Source of the DNA: DATFMH01 sp035267045
GTDB taxonomy: Bacteria > Bacteroidota > Rhodothermia > Balneolales > DATFMH01
Direction of reading: 5' to 3'
Length of the DNA: 44,228 nt
NCBI GenBank assembly: GCA_035267045.1
Contig: DATFMH010000172.1
Location: 1 to 44,228, forward strand
The notes below the pieces were generated by a model, which saw nothing but the letters and a program-made list of their open reading frames with translations, ran no database searches and was not told the DNA's origin. How positions within the stretch are numbered: the first letter of the stretch is position 1; each line of letters begins with the position of its first letter. This document shows positions 34,098 through 43,200 of the stretch, piece by piece. A program made the position numbers and the translations under genes.

Positions 34098-34150
34098 GTG
34101 ATTTACTAATTAGCATGATCGAAAACCACCCGGGCATTTAATGATATGCG

Positions 34151-34684
34151 TTAGCTGTTTTTATTAAAAACATGGACTATGGCCTTCGCATCCGTTTCCC
34201 CTTTGAAATGCTTTAACAAACGCCCTTCATTACTATAGATATAAGTATTTGGATATACTTTTGTACCATATATCTTCTTAAAGTTATCTAAACTATCCTG
34301 CACAACCCGCCAGTTATGGTACGATGAGAAATGATAGGTGTTATAAAATTGCTTTATTTTTCCAGAGGCCTGACGGGAAATAAAGACCAGGTTATAATCC
34401 TTAAGCATCGCAATATTATTTTCGAGATTTTTTATTTCTCCCTGACAAAAATGACAGTCCGTATTAAAATAGACCAGGATAAGTGGTTTATCAGATATAA
34501 ACTCATTGAGTTTAATAGCCTGGGATTTATACAACGAATAAACAGTCATGTCAGGCAACTGTTTTATTCGCTCGGCTATCTTTCTTTTATTTCTGATATT
34601 AAGACTAATTTTCATCCCCATATAACCGAGTATTACAATAGAAACACCCAGAATTCCAAAGGCAATTTTTCTTTTTATATTCAT
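34151..34684 (-). CDS. Membrane-anchored thioredoxin-like protein (TlpA type)
   Basis: 177 residues from the ATG at 34684. One N-terminal TM anchor (about 8-28), then a thioredoxin fold with the active pair in NTDCHFCQGEI (Cys77, Cys80) and the cis-Pro loop VYPNTYIY (Pro145). The domain faces the periplasm. It probably oxidises, reduces or isomerises thiols of the exported cargo or of its neighbours. The gene lies 54 bp before the C39 exporter and 14 bp after the orphan membrane protein, in one operon. Confidence 0.85.
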   Translation of the reverse strand: MNIKRKIAFGILGVSIVILGYMGMKISLNIRNKRKIAERIKQLPDMTVYSLYKSQAIKLNEFISDKPLILVYFNTDCHFCQGEIKNLENNIAMLKDYNLVFISRQASGKIKQFYNTYHFSSYHNWRVVQDSLDNFKKIYGTKVYPNTYIYSNEGRLLKHFKGETDAKAIVHVFNKNS

Positions 34685-34697
34685 AACCAATTATATG

Positions 34698-35375
34698 TCA
34701 TGAGCTTAATTGAAGAGAAAGAAACATTATGGTCACTATCAACAATATCATTCCGGCGCCATATGAAATAATTACATTCGCCAGAGTATCCGTATACTTT
34801 TCTTTTAATTTGATCGACAAAATCCAGGCTACAATTAGGCAATAAAATAATTCGAACAGGTTTAATGTGTGCAGCGGATAGATTAACCACGGGACTATTT
34901 TATGATCATTGAAAATTTCCAATATTGAAAGAGGAGAAAATTCAGCGATATCCGTCGTTGTTTTTACATTCACAAACCACAATAACCCTATTAATTTATA
35001 GATCCCTTCGAATAGAAATACGAACTCTCCAACTAAGGCAGCTTTAAATACCGTTCTATAATTCGTATAAACACCGAATAGAATAAATCCTGTTGTAATG
35101 GCCAAAGCGGCATATCCTTCTTTTAAGAGAATCACGAGTGGTATAATCGCATACCCAAGCCATTCAAATTTATGTTGCAAATGTAAAATGGAATGTATCT
35201 GATTATAACTCAGGCGCTCGGACAGGCTGTGATAATAAAGGTTATCCGTTAATATATATTTATGAGTTATCAGGCCAAGAATAGCATAAATGAAACATAT
35301 AACAATGAACACAAACCAGCCATTTATACTTATATTATTATCGTTTATTACTTTGCGCTTTTCTGCCATTATCAT
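34698..35375 (-). CDS. Uncharacterised six-helix membrane protein
   Basis: About 225 residues, not recognised. Five or six hydrophobic helices are visible (WFVFIVICFIYAILGLI; LGYAIIPLVILL; LAITTGFILFGV; GEFVFLFEGIYKLIGLLWF; LFELFYCLIVAWIL; AGMILLIVTIMFL). The ATG at 35375 was chosen because AGGGGA lies seven bases upstream; the ATG at 35396 would overlap that site. The layout (loop with HKFEW, GEFVF helix, YPLHTLNLFELFY) is reminiscent of small Yip1-like or unannotated Bacteroidota membrane proteins. First gene of the operon with the TlpA-like protein and C39 exporter, so it may help sorting or immunity. Confidence 0.65.
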   Translation of the reverse strand: MIMAEKRKVINDNNISINGWFVFIVICFIYAILGLITHKYILTDNLYYHSLSERLSYNQIHSILHLQHKFEWLGYAIIPLVILLKEGYAALAITTGFILFGVYTNYRTVFKAALVGEFVFLFEGIYKLIGLLWFVNVKTTTDIAEFSPLSILEIFNDHKIVPWLIYPLHTLNLFELFYCLIVAWILSIKLKEKYTDTLANVIISYGAGMILLIVTIMFLSLQLSS

Positions 35376-35540
35376 TGTATAATCCCCTGAAAACATCTAA
35401 AATCAAGCATTAATACCAAACGTTAATTTAATAAGTGTATTTTTCTTGAAGATGTCAAATTATATCTTATTTTAAATAAGGATTGTTTCTTTTATCGGAA
35501 ATCGCATTGATTCGTGGGGATAACTTTTCCACATACTTAT

Positions 35541-35744
35541 ATGGCCAAACATAAAATTTCTATGAAAAAATTTATATCTGGTAACTCCGGCACAATTTTC
35601 TGGAGTTTTCTTGCTTTATTACTTACCGCTATTCAGTTTGTTTATTTTCTCAACTATAATAGAGACTTACTGCTTATATCTTTTATTCCTCTCATTAGTT
35701 TGCTTGCCTTTTTCTGGGGATATAAACTAAGAAGGCACAAATGA
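35541..35744 (+). CDS. Very small two-helix membrane protein
   Basis: 67 residues from the ATG at 35541, or 60 from 35562; neither has a good ribosome site. Two TM helices (FWSFLALLLTAIQFVYFL and LLLISFIPLISLLAFFWGY) and a basic end KLRRHK. It has no Gly-Gly leader, so it is not an obvious cargo of the C39 exporter. First gene on the plus side of the divergent island. Its plan matches the 61-residue protein at 38245. It could be an exporter accessory or immunity protein. Confidence 0.5.
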   Translation: MAKHKISMKKFISGNSGTIFWSFLALLLTAIQFVYFLNYNRDLLLISFIPLISLLAFFWGYKLRRHK

Positions 35745-35833
35745 GTGCAACGTTATTATTAATAGTAACCAGGTTCTTTCATTAGAGGCTATCTATGGAA
35801 TATCTAATCTCATTTTATATTAGAAATTAGTAC

Positions 35834-35861
35834 TTGACTCCATCAGAATAAATCGTATATT
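35834..35861 (+). promoter_or_regulatory. Sigma70-like promoter before the ABC permease operon
   Basis: TTGACT (35834-35839), a 16-base spacer and TATATT (35856-35861). A strong AAGGGGGG ribosome site follows at 35883. The element in front of the tricorn-like gene at 40157 shares TTGAyTCC at the -35 and TCGTAT at the -10, which suggests a real local promoter type. Confidence 0.4.
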
Positions 35862-35891
35862 AGATAAGGTGCAAAAATTTATAAGGGGGGA

Positions 35892-35906
35892 ATGACCTTA
35901 ATCTAA
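35892..35906 (+). other. Four-codon leader frame MTLI-stop before the ABC permease
   Basis: The strong ribosome site AAGGGGGG is followed at once by ATG ACC TTA ATC TAA. The frame is the same as that of the permease, whose next ATG is at 35913. Either the original start acquired an early stop and translation restarts at 35913, or the short frame is a true leader. Confidence 0.4.
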
Positions 35907-35912
35907 TTCTTT

Positions 35913-36644
35913 ATGTCCCATACTTTTTCAGTCCTATATAGTATCAATCACAAACTAACACAGCGTATGAATAATGGTGCATGGTATTATGCACTTTGCA
36001 CGGGCTTCTTGATTTTATTTATTACCACTTTTACACTCTATTTCCTTTTTATTACCCAACATAACAACGCAGAATTTCAATTCTCTATCAACTTTATCGT
36101 ATTTATGGTTGTGTTATTTGACATCTCAGCCATAATATTGAGGTTCTATAATCATTTAACAATCGAACCTAAACATTTAGCTTTATTACCCATCAGCAAA
36201 TGGGAAAAATTTCAAATCCACTTTGCATTATATCTGACAGATTATAAATCAATCATTTATGTGTCAGCAATTATATTATTCGTAATTTATTTCTTAACAC
36301 ATTCTTTATACCTGAGTGCTTTTATAAGTGTGCTTCTCTGGATTATCTTATATGCCACTCTGCTATCATGGACCATCTTGCTGTACTTTTCTATGGGCCC
36401 TCAATTAGACAAGCACCGGAATAAATTACAGATCATAAACTTTTTCTTTATAATGGTCCTGTTCTGTGTGAATATTTTTGGAGATTATATCATTACAAAG
36501 TTCCCTGTTACAAGTTATACAGGGAACGCATTGTATGGGCTTACTATTATTGATCTGCATATGGTCTGGATTAATGGACTACTGCTAATTTGCGGTATGT
36601 TTTTACCACTGCTTCTAATCCTCATTTTAAGATTCAGATATTAG
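35913..36644 (+). CDS. ABC-2-type membrane subunit, first of pair
   Basis: 243 residues with six predicted TM helices (for example WYYALCTGFLILFITTFTLYFLF, FSINFIVFMVVLFDISAIIL, SIIYVSAIILFVIYFLTHSLYL). The loop EPKHLALLPISKWEKFQIHFAL recurs in ABC-2 exporter subunits that start with an LLP/SKWEKF-type amphipathic segment. It has no catalytic motif. The next gene begins seven bases on, and the ATPase follows, so it is one half of a heteromeric transporter. The start at 35913 lies downstream of an in-frame stop close to a strong ribosome site. Confidence 0.7.
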   Translation: MSHTFSVLYSINHKLTQRMNNGAWYYALCTGFLILFITTFTLYFLFITQHNNAEFQFSINFIVFMVVLFDISAIILRFYNHLTIEPKHLALLPISKWEKFQIHFALYLTDYKSIIYVSAIILFVIYFLTHSLYLSAFISVLLWIILYATLLSWTILLYFSMGPQLDKHRNKLQIINFFFIMVLFCVNIFGDYIITKFPVTSYTGNALYGLTIIDLHMVWINGLLLICGMFLPLLLILILRFRY

Positions 36645-36651
36645 GAACAGT

Positions 36652-37323
36652 ATGTTGCTAAGATACCACATCAAATCACAATTCAGAATTATGATGCGTT
36701 ATACCGGACTGCTGAAGGGTGGTATTATGAGTTATTTAGGTATTGCCATGATATTAATTATGCTTTTACCTAAAATGAACCAGACCAGTCTGAAATTTTT
36801 CTTTAATATTCCATTATTATGCGTAGCATCCGGGGTATATTTTTCGGGAGCACTTTTTGGGGATTTGTTCTGTGGTAAAAAAAACGAAAGACATTATTAC
36901 AGATTGTCCCCGTGGTCGTTACGATATGTTATAATCGCCAAGAATCTGATATCAATATTAATAGCGATATTATTTCCAATCCCATTACTCATTGTTTGTG
37001 CATGGTGTTATCCTGCCGGCTTAAAGGATTATATAAACGCCTTCCTTTTTTTAATTATGTCGTTTCCGATATGCATGCTTTTCGGTAATTGGTTGAGCGT
37101 ATCATCCAAAGCATTGCAATCAACCAGTGGATCCCAGGATACAATAGCCATGTTATTTCTGATCGTCACGTTAATGCCTTTTCCATATATCATATTCAAA
37201 CTATGGCTGCATAGTTTGATCCTTTGCATATCATTTTTCGCTATCTCATTGGTCATATGGTACTATTATGAATTACAATTCATCGAAAATAAATTTCTAA
37301 CTTATTTTTCTAAAATCAATTAG
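36652..37323 (+). CDS. ABC-2-type membrane subunit, second of pair
   Basis: 223 residues, about six TM helices. The order matches the first subunit: a basic N-terminal segment (MLLRYHIKSQFRIMMRY), a TM pair, a cytosolic loop FCGKKNERHYYRLSPWSLRYVI comparable to the LPISKWEKF loop, then four TMs. The two subunits are paralogous in plan but little alike in sequence. Two bases separate its stop from the ATPase start. Likely an exporter of peptides, lipids or a toxin in the same island as the C39 exporter. Confidence 0.7.
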   Translation: MLLRYHIKSQFRIMMRYTGLLKGGIMSYLGIAMILIMLLPKMNQTSLKFFFNIPLLCVASGVYFSGALFGDLFCGKKNERHYYRLSPWSLRYVIIAKNLISILIAILFPIPLLIVCAWCYPAGLKDYINAFLFLIMSFPICMLFGNWLSVSSKALQSTSGSQDTIAMLFLIVTLMPFPYIIFKLWLHSLILCISFFAISLVIWYYYELQFIENKFLTYFSKIN

Positions 37324-37325
37324 CT

Positions 37326-38096
37326 ATGAATGCCCTTGAATTAAAAAATCTGTCTAAAGTTTATAAGAGAAAAATCCGGGCTGTCGATAATTTATCCATA
37401 GAAGTTCCCGAATCATCCGTTTTGGGTTTAGTGGGTCCCAATGGAGCAGGGAAATCGACCATCATGAATATTCTGGCCGGATTATTAAATAAAACAGAAG
37501 GTAAAATAACAATTCTTGGTCAGCACATACATAAGGGCGATTATGAGTATAAGAGAAAAGTGGGGTTCGTTCTCGAAGAACCCCATTACATTGAGAAACT
37601 AACAGTCCGGGAGTATCTGCATTTTTGTGGGGCTATGTATGAATTGAAACCACATGAAATCAATAACAGAACGGAAGAATTACTTAGTTTTTTCCGGTTA
37701 GAGGAAAAAGCGTCCAGCTGGATTGAAAATTGTTCTACGGGGATGAAGAAGAAAGTATCACTGGCCGCCGCATTAATTCATCAGCCCCAACTATTAATAC
37801 TGGATGAGCCCCTTGAAGGTATCGATCCACTATCCGCACGTCAGATCAAAGACAATATTCGCCTTATGACAGAAAATGGCATCACCGTCGTGATAAGTTC
37901 TCATCAACTCGACACCATTGAGAGGTTTTGCGATGAAGTGGCTATCATCAATAATGGTAAGCTTATTTATCAGGCTAAAATGGATGATATTCGTGAGATG
38001 GTGGAATCCAATTCCTATTCATCACTTGAAGAGCTATTTGTTGAGCTGGTCTCGGAACATGATAATGGACAAACACAAAAATTATCATGGTTATAG
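37326..38096 (+). CDS. ABC transporter ATPase subunit
   Basis: 256 residues. Walker A GPNGAGKS (37-44), Q-loop region VLEEPHYIEKLTVREYL, a signature reading CSTGMKKKVSLAAAL (STGM in place of SGGQ, as in other ABC-2 exporters), Walker B LLILDEPLEGID and the switch ISSHQLDTIE. It powers the two preceding membrane subunits. Short after the Walker B domain, without a long regulatory tail. Confidence 0.93.
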   Translation: MNALELKNLSKVYKRKIRAVDNLSIEVPESSVLGLVGPNGAGKSTIMNILAGLLNKTEGKITILGQHIHKGDYEYKRKVGFVLEEPHYIEKLTVREYLHFCGAMYELKPHEINNRTEELLSFFRLEEKASSWIENCSTGMKKKVSLAAALIHQPQLLILDEPLEGIDPLSARQIKDNIRLMTENGITVVISSHQLDTIERFCDEVAIINNGKLIYQAKMDDIREMVESNSYSSLEELFVELVSEHDNGQTQKLSWL

Positions 38097-38244
38097 AAAA
38101 GGGGAAACGAAGCTCATCGACAAACATAACGTTTAAGGGTGCAAAATTAACGAGCTAATAAGTGGTCGGGGATACTGATCTTTTTTATATAAACGGGTTG
38201 CAAATATTGAGTAAATAATTGTCTAACAATAAATAATCTTTCGA

Positions 38245-38430
38245 ATGATGAAAAAACGATATAGAATGATTATTCAGGATGTTATATTCTTACTTATATT
38301 CATTACAGCTGTTCTTTATGTTTGGGAAAATAAAAGTGCCACAGCTTTAGAACTTGCTCTTACAGGCCTAACAATCATAATTGTACTTCGAATAAACATC
38401 TGGATTAAGCGATTAAAAAGCAGAAAATAG
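38245..38430 (+). CDS. Very small two-helix membrane protein
   Basis: 61 residues: a short basic start (MMKKRYR), TM1 (VIFLLIFITAVLYVW), a short polar loop (ENKSATALE), TM2 (LALTGLTIIIVLRINIW) and a basic tail KRLKSRK. Similar in size and plan to the protein at 35541. It lies between the ABC operon (148 bp upstream) and the MauE/DoxX-like gene. No ribosome site of note. Function unknown. Confidence 0.45.
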   Translation: MMKKRYRMIIQDVIFLLIFITAVLYVWENKSATALELALTGLTIIIVLRINIWIKRLKSRK

Positions 38431-38522
38431 TTGTTCATCAAAATGGACCCAAATGGGTTTATTTGAAGCAACCGGGAGTAGCTATATTATTATTATCATA
38501 ACATATTAGACTCATTTATGGC

Positions 38523-38963
38523 ATGTATAAAAACTATGTAAGCTATTTTCTCAGATTTTTATTGGCGGCTGTTTTCATCATATCGGGTATAGGTAAAATC
38601 ATAAATCCCCAACCCGCTGTCCTTTTTCTTTATGGATTCATACACTCTCCCATAACCTATTTTACTCTTGAAACAATCATCATTATCATCTCTGTTGTCG
38701 AAATACTGTTGGCCCTTTTACTCTTATTCCGAATCAAATTATTTGTAGTTTTACCCCTATTAGGTGCAATGATCCTGGTTTTTACAATACTTTTAGGATG
38801 GATGTATTACCAAAACACGCATGTAGCTTCGTGTGGTTGTTTCGGAACTTTTGATCCGGGTATGTCTGTAGGATTGAGCATTTTCCGTAATTTGATAATA
38901 ATGATACTAATAGCCATTACTTATTTAATTGAATCAGCAGGGATAGCTATACAATACAAATAA
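38523..38963 (+). CDS. MauE/DoxX-family redox-associated membrane protein
   Basis: 146 residues, four TM helices. The starting phrase FLRFLLAAVFIISGIGKIINP is a family hallmark. The CGCFG motif (Cys104, Cys106) after TM3 is the redox pair of MauE-like members, which supply oxidising equivalents to periplasmic thioredoxin-like proteins. A partner role with the CxxC protein at 34151-34684 is therefore reasonable, though the two genes lie on opposite strands of the island. Confidence 0.85.
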   Translation: MYKNYVSYFLRFLLAAVFIISGIGKIINPQPAVLFLYGFIHSPITYFTLETIIIIISVVEILLALLLLFRIKLFVVLPLLGAMILVFTILLGWMYYQNTHVASCGCFGTFDPGMSVGLSIFRNLIIMILIAITYLIESAGIAIQYK

Positions 38964-39034
38964 GTTATAGATTAGAAAACCGGGTAACTTACTTCTTACA
39001 GAAAACCTTAATGCCCTACAAACACTTACACTAT

Positions 39035-40054
39035 CTAAGGCACAAGTATCACTTTACCAATATTACGGCGTTCTTCGATATAGGTATGTGCGTCACCAAC
39101 ATTGTCAAATGTAAACGTTTTATCCACATAGGGCTGAACCCAGCCTTCTTCCACTCCCTTGAGCAGTTCTTTCATCCATCCACGGATTTTCTCTCCCTCA
39201 TGCCATAAATGACCGAGATTCATCCCAAAAACGGACCTGTTGGTATCCAGCAATGATATTGGATGGAAAAAAGGCATTCCGATGGCTGTTTTCAACAACC
39301 GCAACTTCCCGCTCAACCCGGATTCACCACCGGCAGTGGAAACACCGAACATTCCTAAACGTCCTGTCGCCCGTAAAGCCTTATAGCTTTTTCTCCAGTG
39401 ATCTCCACCAAGCGGATCAATAATCAGTTCTACACCTTTACCACCCGTGAGCTTCTCCACAATTGGCGACCAGTCTTTTGTACGATAATCAATGGCGTGA
39501 TCTAACCCTCTTTTTTTAAGGAAATCATGCTTTTGACTACTTGCCGTTCCTATCGTCCTTGCACCAATATGTATGGCAATATCCAGGGCCGCAAGGCCAA
39601 CTCCTCCACCGGCATTGTGAATTAGAATCGTTTCACCTTTTTTAAGAGCGCCCATTACTACCAATAATGCATACGCCGTTAAATAAATTACCGGGATAGC
39701 AGCTGCTTCTTCGAAACTAAGACCGGAAGGTTTTTCAAAAACCTGCATAGCGGGAACACTGATCTTTTCCGACTGTCCGCCAAAACGAGTTAGTGCCACT
39801 ACTTCTTTTCCGATCCAATCGTCGGAAACACCATCTCCGGTTGATTCTACCACACCGGATACTTCATATCCCATGACGCAGGGCATTTTGGGTGAATCCT
39901 GATAAAGTCCCTGACGCGCCAGTATATCAGCAAAGTTCAAACCGGCAGCTCTAACATGAATTAATATTTCTCCGTTACGTGATATCGGGTCATTAACATC
40001 TTTAATCTTCAAGACGTCAATTCCACCACTCTTGGTTGTTTCGATCTGTCTCAT
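39035..40054 (-). CDS. Zinc-independent MDR quinone/NADPH oxidoreductase, VAT1-like
   Basis: 339 residues. GroES-like N-terminal domain (VRAAGLNFADILARQGLY, GYEVSGVVESTG), then the Rossmann domain with LIHNAGGGVGLAALDIA and the family end FDNVGDAHTYIEERRNIGKVILVP. The segment LRLLKTAIGMPFFHPISLLDTNRSVFGMNLGHLW marks the VAT1/quinone reductase-like branch. The structural zinc cysteines of alcohol dehydrogenases are absent. Single gene; convergent with mauE-like and divergent from the tricorn-like gene. Confidence 0.9.
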   Translation of the reverse strand: MRQIETTKSGGIDVLKIKDVNDPISRNGEILIHVRAAGLNFADILARQGLYQDSPKMPCVMGYEVSGVVESTGDGVSDDWIGKEVVALTRFGGQSEKISVPAMQVFEKPSGLSFEEAAAIPVIYLTAYALLVVMGALKKGETILIHNAGGGVGLAALDIAIHIGARTIGTASSQKHDFLKKRGLDHAIDYRTKDWSPIVEKLTGGKGVELIIDPLGGDHWRKSYKALRATGRLGMFGVSTAGGESGLSGKLRLLKTAIGMPFFHPISLLDTNRSVFGMNLGHLWHEGEKIRGWMKELLKGVEEGWVQPYVDKTFTFDNVGDAHTYIEERRNIGKVILVP

Positions 40055-40156
40055 TGGTGAATATCTTTATACGAGTTCCAGGTCTACGTAATGTAACTTT
40101 TTCTATTGTAAATAATTAGGTAGAATATATTCCACCAGTGAAACTATAAAAAACTG

Positions 40157-40185
40157 TTGATTCCGTCTAATTAATGTCGTATTAA
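40157..40185 (+). promoter_or_regulatory. Sigma70-like promoter before the tricorn-like gene
   Basis: TTGATT (40157-40162), a 17-base spacer and TATTAA (40180-40185), about 65 bases before the ATG at 40250. It shares TTGAyTCC and TCGTAT with the promoter at 35834. Confidence 0.35.
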
Positions 40186-40249
40186 AATATAGTGAGTAAG
40201 TCATAGATATTTTTTTTAAATACAATTCAGTTTAATGAGGGGAGACATT

Positions 40250-43200
40250 ATGCGTAAATACTTAGCGCTGGCTATTCTATTATCGATATTCTTCATATCT
40301 GCGAAAGTAAAAGCACAAGTTCATGCCCGTATGCTACGCTTTCCGGATGTATCGCAAACACAAATAACTTTTGTTTACGCCGGTAATATTTGGGTCGTAT
40401 CCAAAAAAGGCGGGATCGCTCATCGATTGAGTTCTCCAAAAGGTGAAGAAATGTTTCCACGCTTTTCACCCGACGGCTCAGAGATAGCTTTCAGTGGAAA
40501 TTATAACGGGAACACGGATATTTATATGATTCCGACGATGGGCGGATCACCGGTACGTATTACCCATCATCCGATGCCCGACCGAATGCTCGGATGGTAT
40601 CCCGACGGAAAACATCTTCTCTATGCTTCAATGATGAAAAGCGGCCGAATGCGTTTTAACCAGTTATACGAGGTATCTAATAATGGAGGATTAGCCCAGA
40701 AATTACCAGTACCATATGGAGAATTTGGCAGCATCTCTTCCGATGGAACCATGCTGGCTTATATGCCAAAATCACGTGATTTCCGTCACTGGAAAGGGTA
40801 TAGAGGCGGATGGGCACCCGATATCTGGCTGTTCAATCTAAAAACGTATAAATCTGAAAATATCACAGACAGCCCTGCTAATGATTCACAACCTATGTGG
40901 CACGGGAATATGCTGTATTTTATATCCGACCGTGGCCCTAATCAACGATATAATATCTGGGCATATGACCTGAACTCTAAGACGATGCGGCAAGTTACAC
41001 ATTTCAACCAATTTGATATCCATTTTCCGGCTATTGGCCCATCAGACATAGTTTTTGAAGCGGGTGATCAACTCTATCTCATGGACCTTAAAACAGAAAA
41101 AACGCATGTGATTGCTATTAATGTAGTAACGGATAACGCGACACTGTTGCCCCATGATGTGAAAGTCAGCAAATTGATTAGAAATGTGGATATCTCCCCA
41201 AATGGAAAACGGGCTGTATTCCAGGCACGAGGTGATATCTTCACTGTTCCGGCGGAACATGGGGTAATCCATGATCTGACACAGTCTTCCGGTGCCGCTG
41301 AAAGATCGCCGGCATGGTCGCCCGATGGCAAACATATTGCTTATTGGAGTGATGCTTCCGGTGAATACCAACTGACCATTCGCAATGAGGATGGCAGTGC
41401 TGAACCGCAACCGTTAACCCATTTTAAATCAGGATTCCGGTATCACCTGTATTGGTCACCTGACAGTAAAAAACTGGCTTTCATCGATAATAAGATGGAA
41501 ATTCAGATCTATAACATGGATAATGGGCAGTTAACGACCGTCGACCAGGGAATGTGGATGTATCAGGGTGCACTTAACGCCTTTAAAGTTGGTTGGTCAC
41601 CCGACAGCCGCTGGTTGGCGTATTACCATGGATTGGATAACAGGCATGATGCTATCTTCATATATGATACCAAAACCGGTAGTAAGCATCAGGTAACTTC
41701 CGGTTTCTACAACGACCGTGATCCCGTTTTTGATCCGGACGGTAAATATCTCTATTACCTGACGAACCGGACATTCAAACCCAATTACAGCAGTATCGAT
41801 GGAACCTGGATTTATCCTAATTCGACAAACATAGCCGCCGTTGCCTTGACGCCGGATATTAATTCCCCACTGGCACCCCGTAATGATGAAGTTAAAAGTG
41901 AGGAAACCGAAAAAGAAAACGGTAAAAAAGAAGAAAAAAGGAAAGATGCTAAGGAAACCAAACCTGTTGAAATACAATTAGATGGATTTGAAAACCGATC
42001 CGTGATACTGCCAATAAAAGCCGGCAATTATCGCAACCTTGAGGCTGTATCCGGAAAGGTACTTTTCCAACGCTTACCCAGAACGGGATCAGATAATTCA
42101 CACGGCTCCCTTAACTTTTTTAATCTTAAAGAGCGAAAAGAAGAAACGATCCTAGATAAGATAAGTGGATATAAACTGTCGGCAAATGGTAAGAAAATAC
42201 TGGCATGGATGGATCATTCTTTTGCTATCGTGGACATTGCACCTAAACAAAAAATGGAGAAAAAACTCGATACCGGGGACCTGGAGATGACCGTCGATCC
42301 CCGTGCCGAATGGAAACAGATCTTTAATGATGACTGGCGCTTTTACCGTGACTATTTCTACGATCCGAATATGCATGGTGTTAATTGGGAAGCCATTCGT
42401 AAAAAATACCAGCCATTGGTTGATGATGCGGTGACACGTTGGGATGTAAATTACGTACTGGGTGAAATGAATGCCGAGCTTAATTCCTCGCATACCTATG
42501 ATTTCGGTGGAGATCAACAACAAGCCAAACACCGTGGCGTGGGTGTACTGGGTGTAAACTGGAAAATTGATCACGGTTTCTACCAGATTGCCAATATCAT
42601 ACAAGGGGCATCATGGGATGCCGAAGTACGATCTCCTCTGGATCAACCCGGTGTAAATATTAAAGAGGGAGATTATATATTGGCAGTAAATGGAAATCCA
42701 ATAGATGCCGCAAAAGATCCGTGGGCTGCTTTCCAGGGATTGGCCGGTAAAACGGTTATTCTTACCGTGAATGATCAACCTACGACAAAAGGAGCCCGTC
42801 AGGTGTTGATTAAGACATTAAAAAGTGATTCCCGATTACGGCACCTGGCATGGATTGAACAAAACCGTGAGATGGTCGATAAGGCCACTAATGAACAGAT
42901 TGGTTATATCTATGTACCCAACACCGGTATAGATGGACAAAACGAGCTGGTTCGTCAGTTTAATGCTCAATTCGATAAAAAAGGACTGATTATCGACGAA
43001 CGCTTCAATAGCGGTGGACAAATTCCGGATCGATTTATCGAATTACTGGATCGTCCGGCACTTGGTTTCTGGGCTGTCCGAAACGGCAAAGACTTGCAAT
43101 CGCCGCAGATAGCTAATTTTGGTCCCAAGGTAATGTTAATTAACGGTTGGAGTGGATCAGGCGGCGACGCCTTCCCATATTTCTTTCGGGAGCGGAAATT

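Noticed and set aside
34331..34771. 146-codon plus-strand frame opposite the TlpA-like gene
   Set aside because: Antisense to a gene with an intact CxxC motif and cis-Pro; shadow.
35541..35744. Bacteriocin precursor for the C39 exporter
   Set aside because: No double-glycine leader and no mature-peptide region; two TM helices and a basic tail fit a membrane protein better.
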